Assembly: GCA_910577605.1 (NCBI GenBank)
Contig: CAJTON010000021.1
Span: forward strand, 1-19,276
Length of the DNA: 19,276 bases
DNA from: an uncultured Butyrivibrio sp.
GTDB lineage: Bacteria > Bacillota > Clostridia > Lachnospirales > Lachnospiraceae
Direction of reading: 5' to 3'
The position numbers and the translations under genes were made by a program. Under the pieces are notes generated by a model. That model made no database searches. It was not told the DNA's origin and was given only the letters and a program-made list of their open reading frames with translations. Every line of letters begins with the position of its first letter. Position 1 is the first letter of the stretch. Of the stretch, positions 15,502 through 19,276 are shown piece by piece.

Positions 15502-16731
15502 ATGGTAAAAAATATAAACGGCGGAGTATGCGCCGCAAAGGGTTTTAAGGCGAACGGCGTAAACGCGGGGATCAAGAATAACGTCAAGAAGGATATGGCG
15601 CTGATATACAGCGAAGCGCCATGCAAAGCGGCGGGAACCTTCACGACCAATAAGGTCAAGGCGGCTCCGGTAAAATGGGATCAAAGGCTTGTGCGAGAGT
15701 CTGAGTGCGTTCACGCGGTAGTGATAAATTCAGGTATCGCAAACGCCTGCACCGGAGATGAGGGCTATGAATGCTGCCGTATAATGTCGGAAAGGACGGC
15801 GGGAAATCTCGGCATCTCAGAGGATTCGGTGCTTGTCGCTTCGACAGGAGTTATCGGAAAGCAGCTTCCGATGGACGTGATAGGCACTGGAATCGACGCT
15901 CTGTGCAGCGGCGGAGCGGGCGGCAGCGAGGCTCACGCGAGGCTTGCCGCCGAGGCTATCATGACCACCGATACGAAAAGCAAGCAGGCAGCAGTAAGGG
16001 TGGAGATAGACGGAAGCGAAGTAACGGTAGGCGGAATGTGCAAGGGATCGGGAATGATCCATCCGAATATGTGCACGATGCTCTGTTTTATCACGACTGA
16101 CTGCGCGATAAGCAAGGAGCTTTTGCAGAAGGCTTTAAGCGCCTCGATAGAAGATACCTTTAACATGATTTCCGTAGACGGGGATACCTCCACGAACGAT
16201 ACGGTGCTTCTGCTTGCCAACGGGCTTGCGGGCAATAAGGAAATTACGGTCGAAGACGGGAATTACGAAAAATTCCGAGAGGCTCTTTATTATGTCTGCG
16301 AGGAACTGTCCAAGATGATCGCGGGAGACGGAGAGGGCTGCACCTGCCTTTTCGAGGTGCGCGTCGAGGGAGCGGTCTCTAAAAACGACGCGAGGACCCT
16401 CGCGAAATCGGTAGTTATGTCAAGCCTTACAAAGGCGGCGATCTACGGACATGACGCGAACTGGGGCAGGATACTCTGTGCCATGGGTTATTCCGGAGCG
16501 GAATTTGATCCCGAAAAGGTGGACATATATTTTGAAAGCAGGGCGGGAAGGCTTAAGATAGTCGAAAACGGAATGGCTGCAGATTACAGCGAGGAAAAGG
16601 CGACGGAGATACTGAGCGAGGAGCATGTTATCGCGGTATGCGACTGCAAGCAGGGAGAATACGCCGCCGCAGCTTACGGCTGCGACCTTACGCACGAGTA
16701 TGTCAATATAAACGCGGATTACAGGTCGTAG
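15502..16731 (+). CDS. argJ: Bifunctional ornithine acetyltransferase / N-acetylglutamate synthase
   Basis: The product is 409 aa, the normal length. ArgJ transfers the acetyl group from N-acetylornithine to glutamate, and some members also use acetyl-CoA. Its presence makes the pathway cyclic and removes the need for ArgE. Visible blocks are TFTTNKVKAAPVKWDQ, INSGIANACTG, STGVIGKQLPM, the KGSGMIHPNM stretch just before the self-cleavage site, and VSVDGDTSTNDT-like ISVDGDTSTNDT. The precursor should cleave before Thr192, the nucleophile. The residue before it is Cys191, where Ala is the commonest choice, giving NMCTML. SHDANWGR-like GHDANWGRILCAMGYSG is in the beta chain. GAGGAAAG precedes ATG 15502, 27 nt after argC. 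Confidence 0.96.
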   Translation: MVKNINGGVCAAKGFKANGVNAGIKNNVKKDMALIYSEAPCKAAGTFTTNKVKAAPVKWDQRLVRESECVHAVVINSGIANACTGDEGYECCRIMSERTAGNLGISEDSVLVASTGVIGKQLPMDVIGTGIDALCSGGAGGSEAHARLAAEAIMTTDTKSKQAAVRVEIDGSEVTVGGMCKGSGMIHPNMCTMLCFITTDCAISKELLQKALSASIEDTFNMISVDGDTSTNDTVLLLANGLAGNKEITVEDGNYEKFREALYYVCEELSKMIAGDGEGCTCLFEVRVEGAVSKNDARTLAKSVVMSSLTKAAIYGHDANWGRILCAMGYSGAEFDPEKVDIYFESRAGRLKIVENGMAADYSEEKATEILSEEHVIAVCDCKQGEYAAAAYGCDLTHEYVNINADYRS

Positions 16732-16759
16732 ACAGACGATATTTTGGGAGGATATGAAA

Positions 16760-17659
16760 ATGAATAATCTTGACAATGAAATGGCGAAGGCGCAGGTGCT
16801 TATCGAGGCGCTTCCATATATACAGAAATTCAACCGCAAAATAATAGTCGTAAAATACGGCGGCAGCGCGATGGTTGACGAGGAACTCAAAAAAAAGGTC
16901 ATAGAGGACGTGGTGCTTTTAAAGCTTGTTGGCTTCAAGCCGATAATCGTACACGGAGGAGGCAAGGAGATAAGCAGATGGGTCGATAAGGTCGGAATGG
17001 AAACTAATTTTGTCGGCGGGCTTCGCGTGACCGACGCGCCGACTATGGAGGTCGCGGAGATGGTGCTCAACAAGGTCAATAAAAGCCTTGTAAACCTTAT
17101 TTCACAGCTAGGCGTGAAATCCGTCGGTATCAGCGGAAAAGACGGAGGTATGCTCAAGGTTGATAAAAAGCTTTCGCAGGGGCAGGATATAGGCTTTGTC
17201 GGCGAGATCAAGGAGGTAGACCCGAAGGTGATATACACGCTTCTGGAAAACGATTTCCTTCCGGTAATATGCCCGATAGGGATTGACGACAGTTTCAATA
17301 CATACAATATAAACGCGGACGACGCGGCGTGCGCGATAGCTAGGGCGGTAAACGCCGAGAAGCTCGCTTTCCTTACGGATATAGAAGGAGTGTACAGGGA
17401 TAAGGACGATCCCGACACGCTGATCTCCGAGCTGGTGCTCGACGAGGCGGAGGAGCTTATAAACGGGGGCTGTATAGGGGGCGGTATGCTGCCTAAGCTT
17501 ACAAACTGCATAGACGCGATACGTCAGGGCGTATCGCGGGTACATATCATGGACGGAAGGATTCCGCACTGCCTGCTTCTGGAGATTTTTACTAACAAAG
17601 GAATCGGAACCGCAATTCTCAACAAAGGAGCCGAGAGATTTTATGTCGCAGACAAGTAA
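16760..17659 (+). CDS. argB: Acetylglutamate kinase, arginine-sensitive type
   Basis: The product is 299 aa. It phosphorylates N-acetylglutamate with ATP, the controlling step of the pathway. Amino-acid-kinase motifs are VVKYGGSAM (K32), IVHGGGKE (63-70), GLRVTD (87-92), NINADDAA (183-190) and TDIEGVY (206-212). The N-terminal helix MAKAQVLIEALPYIQKF (8-24) is the extension seen in hexameric NAG kinases that arginine inhibits, so feedback inhibition is likely, as expected with ArgJ. I prefer ATG 16760, which has GGGAGG 8 nt upstream. ATG 16754 lies only 2 nt from that site. The 3' end overlaps argD by 17 nt. Confidence 0.96.
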   Translation: MNNLDNEMAKAQVLIEALPYIQKFNRKIIVVKYGGSAMVDEELKKKVIEDVVLLKLVGFKPIIVHGGGKEISRWVDKVGMETNFVGGLRVTDAPTMEVAEMVLNKVNKSLVNLISQLGVKSVGISGKDGGMLKVDKKLSQGQDIGFVGEIKEVDPKVIYTLLENDFLPVICPIGIDDSFNTYNINADDAACAIARAVNAEKLAFLTDIEGVYRDKDDPDTLISELVLDEAEELINGGCIGGGMLPKLTNCIDAIRQGVSRVHIMDGRIPHCLLLEIFTNKGIGTAILNKGAERFYVADK

Positions 17660-18836
17660 TATAATTGAAAAAGCCGAAAAAAATATAATACATACTTACA
17701 ACAGGTATCAGGTGGCGCTCGAAAAGGGCGAGGGAGTGTATCTTTATGATGCCGAGGGCAGGAAGTATCTTGATTTCGGTTCGGGAATAGGAGTTTTTGC
17801 GCTGGGCTACGGCAATAAGGAATACAATGATGCCCTGAAGGAGCAGGTGGACAGGCTTGTCCACACATCAAACTATTTTTATAATGAACCGGCGGCGGAG
17901 GCGGCTGAGAAGCTTGCGGGAGCTTTAGGACTTGCAAAGATTTTTTTCACCAACAGTGGAGCTGAGGCTGTGGAGGGAGCGTTAAAGCTCGCGCGAAAAT
18001 ATGCTTATATAAAGTCTTGCGAGGGCGGAGCCAAAAGAACCGGAATCATAGCGATGGAGCATTCTTTTCACGGAAGGACCATAGGCTCTCTTTCGGTAAC
18101 CGGAAATCCGCATTACAGGGAGGCTTTTGAGCCGCTTATGCCGGAGGTTTCTTTTGCGCGCTACAATGACCTTGAGAGTGTAAAGTCGCTCGCAAACGAA
18201 AACACCTGCGCGGTCATTATGGAGACCGTTCAGGGCGAGGGAGGTATAAGACCCGCTGACGAAGCGTTTATAAAGGGCGTTCGCGCTCTCTGCGACGAAA
18301 AGGATATTCTTCTTATTCTTGACGAGATACAGTGCGGAATGGGAAGGAGCGGAAAGATGTTCGCTTATCAGCATTACGGTGTAAAGCCCGATATTGCCAC
18401 TACCGCGAAGGCTCTCGGCTGCGGCGTGCCGATAGGCGCGTTTGCGGCTTCCGAAAAGGTCTGCGACGTTCTTGAGGCGGGCGACCACGGCACGACATAC
18501 GGGGGCAATCCGCTCGCGTGCGCGGCAGCGTCAAAGGTATTCGATATTTTTGAACAAAATAAAATACTTGAAAATGTGGTGGAGGTTGGTGCATACTTAT
18601 ATAAGAGGCTCGATCAGGTGGCAAAGAACTCTCCTCACATAGTCGAGCACCGCGGCATAGGTCTGATGCAGGGACTTGAGTTTGACGGTCCTGTCGGAGG
18701 AATCATCGCAAAGCTTCTGGATTGCGGGCTCATCACGTTTTCCGCGGGGAGCAATGTTATCAGATTCATACCGCCTCTTGTGATAAGCAGTGAAAATGTT
18801 GACGAAATGATTGAGAAACTTACGAAATGCATTTAA
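17643..18836 (+). CDS. argD: Acetylornithine aminotransferase
   Basis: The product is 397 aa, a class III PLP-dependent aminotransferase. It makes N-acetylornithine from the semialdehyde with glutamate as donor. The pattern includes YLDFGSGIGVFALGYGN, NSGAEAVEGALKLARKY (105-121), HSFHGRT (140-146), the cofactor-binding aspartate D227 in LILDEIQCGMGR, and the PLP lysine K256 in ATTAKALGCG. THGTTYGGNP-like HGTTYGGNPLACAAA follows. The start overlaps the end of argB, so translation is probably coupled. A specific acetylornithine rather than GABA or ornithine role rests mainly on the argCJB context and the length. Only 22 nt with no terminator separate it from the next gene. Confidence 0.95.
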   Translation: MSQTSNIIEKAEKNIIHTYNRYQVALEKGEGVYLYDAEGRKYLDFGSGIGVFALGYGNKEYNDALKEQVDRLVHTSNYFYNEPAAEAAEKLAGALGLAKIFFTNSGAEAVEGALKLARKYAYIKSCEGGAKRTGIIAMEHSFHGRTIGSLSVTGNPHYREAFEPLMPEVSFARYNDLESVKSLANENTCAVIMETVQGEGGIRPADEAFIKGVRALCDEKDILLILDEIQCGMGRSGKMFAYQHYGVKPDIATTAKALGCGVPIGAFAASEKVCDVLEAGDHGTTYGGNPLACAAASKVFDIFEQNKILENVVEVGAYLYKRLDQVAKNSPHIVEHRGIGLMQGLEFDGPVGGIIAKLLDCGLITFSAGSNVIRFIPPLVISSENVDEMIEKLTKCI

Positions 18837-18858
18837 AAAACGGGTGGATAACGGATAT

Positions 18859-19276
18859 ATGAATAAGAAAGTAATACTGCTTGCGGCAGGTCTTACGGCT
18901 CTGACGCTTAGCGGCTGCGGCGTAAAATACGCCTATGAGCTGACCTCTCCGGAGGAAACTACCGTAAAGGAGGAAGAGGCTGTAAGCCTTAACGTCAGAT
19001 ATTCGGACGAAAGGTTTACCGACTATCTTAAAAGCTGTGAAGAAGCATACGAAAAGACGCATAAAAATGTCGAGGTGACGCTTGAGCTTGTGCCGCCGGA
19101 AAATTATATTCAGGGTATAAGCGACGACACGATAAGGGGCGGCAAAAACGTGGATGTGTATGTCGCACAGAACAACGATCTCGGAACTCTTTATCTCGCG
19201 GGGCTTGCGGCGAAGAATACCGGACATGAGTATACAAATAATTATTACTGTCAGACGGCGCTTGACGCGTGCTCAT
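18859..19276 (+). CDS. Lipoprotein, ABC-type extracellular solute-binding protein (3' end outside window)
   Basis: 139 codons are visible from ATG 18859 with no stop before the right edge. A lipoprotein signal peptide begins MNKKVILLAAGLTALTLSGC, with lipobox LSGC and the lipidated cysteine at position 20. A short acidic linker follows, then a pattern typical of family 1 solute-binding proteins: LNVRYSDERFTDYLKSCEEA, EKTHKNVEVTLELV, and NVDVYVAQNNDLGTLYLAGL, which matches the usual Asp-Val-Tyr/Phe and Ala-Gly-Leu block of sugar binders. Only GGTGG about 11 nt upstream serves as a ribosome site. It starts 22 nt after argD with no terminator between, so it probably shares the arg transcript. 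The ligand is unknown. The fold family favours a sugar or peptide over arginine. Confidence 0.75.
   Translation, partial: MNKKVILLAAGLTALTLSGCGVKYAYELTSPEETTVKEEEAVSLNVRYSDERFTDYLKSCEEAYEKTHKNVEVTLELVPPENYIQGISDDTIRGGKNVDVYVAQNNDLGTLYLAGLAAKNTGHEYTNNYYCQTALDACS

Noticed and set aside
16420..17511. A 363-codon open frame antisense to argJ/argB
   Set aside because: The product is a Ser/Pro/Thr/Ile-rich shadow of the conserved argJ and argB genes, with no recognisable domain and no promoter of its own.
18820..19227. Minus-strand open frame opposite the lipoprotein gene
   Set aside because: The plus strand shows a signal peptide, a lipobox and solute-binding motifs. The opposite frame shows nothing recognisable.

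Overview
This window looks like chromosome from a Gram-positive Clostridia relative, plausibly a motile Ruminococcaceae/Oscillospiraceae- or Lachnospiraceae-type gut bacterium. The evidence is strong AGGAGG-type ribosome binding sites, tightly overlapping genes, sigma-A promoters with 17-bp spacers, a DUF6033-like protein, a teichoic-acid-type glycosylation cassette and the cyclic (ArgJ) arginine pathway. No rRNA, tRNA, CRISPR array, transposase or phage gene was seen.

Positions 1-8911, minus strand, form one compact operon behind a clear promoter (TTGACT-17-TATAAT at 8883-8911). In transcription order it holds a membrane-anchored GT2 polyprenyl-phosphate glycosyltransferase, a GtrA/GtcA-type flippase, a large YfhO-family membrane protein, argH, a GH13 alpha-glucosidase/amylase-type enzyme and a GH2 beta-galactosidase-type enzyme that runs off the left edge. 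Junctions range from a 32-nt overlap to a 2-nt gap. The first three genes match the known CsbB/GtcA/YfhO three-component extracytoplasmic glycosylation system. The presence of argH in the same transcript is the odd part.

Positions 8940-10913 are an accessory stretch on the plus strand. It holds an AT-richer CPBP (CAAX-type) membrane protease gene with its own promoter, and a DUF6033-like gene preceded by a sigma-28/SigD-like promoter and followed by a terminator.

Positions 10854-14226, minus strand, hold argG followed 17 nt later by a double-Cache methyl-accepting chemotaxis protein. Its sensor domain carries most residues of the amino-acid-binding dCache motif. A strong nested hairpin terminator ends this unit.

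Positions 14158-14438 are the divergent argG/argC control region. Two promoters with identical TTGCAT -35 boxes point outward, palindromes resembling ArgR/AhrC boxes overlap the argC-side promoter, and a GC-rich hairpin with a T-run lies between that promoter and a second one next to argC.

Positions 14439-19276, plus strand, hold argC-argJ-argB-argD, then the start of a lipoprotein solute-binding protein cut by the right edge. argC is split by a frameshift near 15090. With argG and argH the window covers most of arginine synthesis from glutamate. argF and the carbamoyl-phosphate synthase genes are not here, and no argA is needed when ArgJ recycles the acetyl group.
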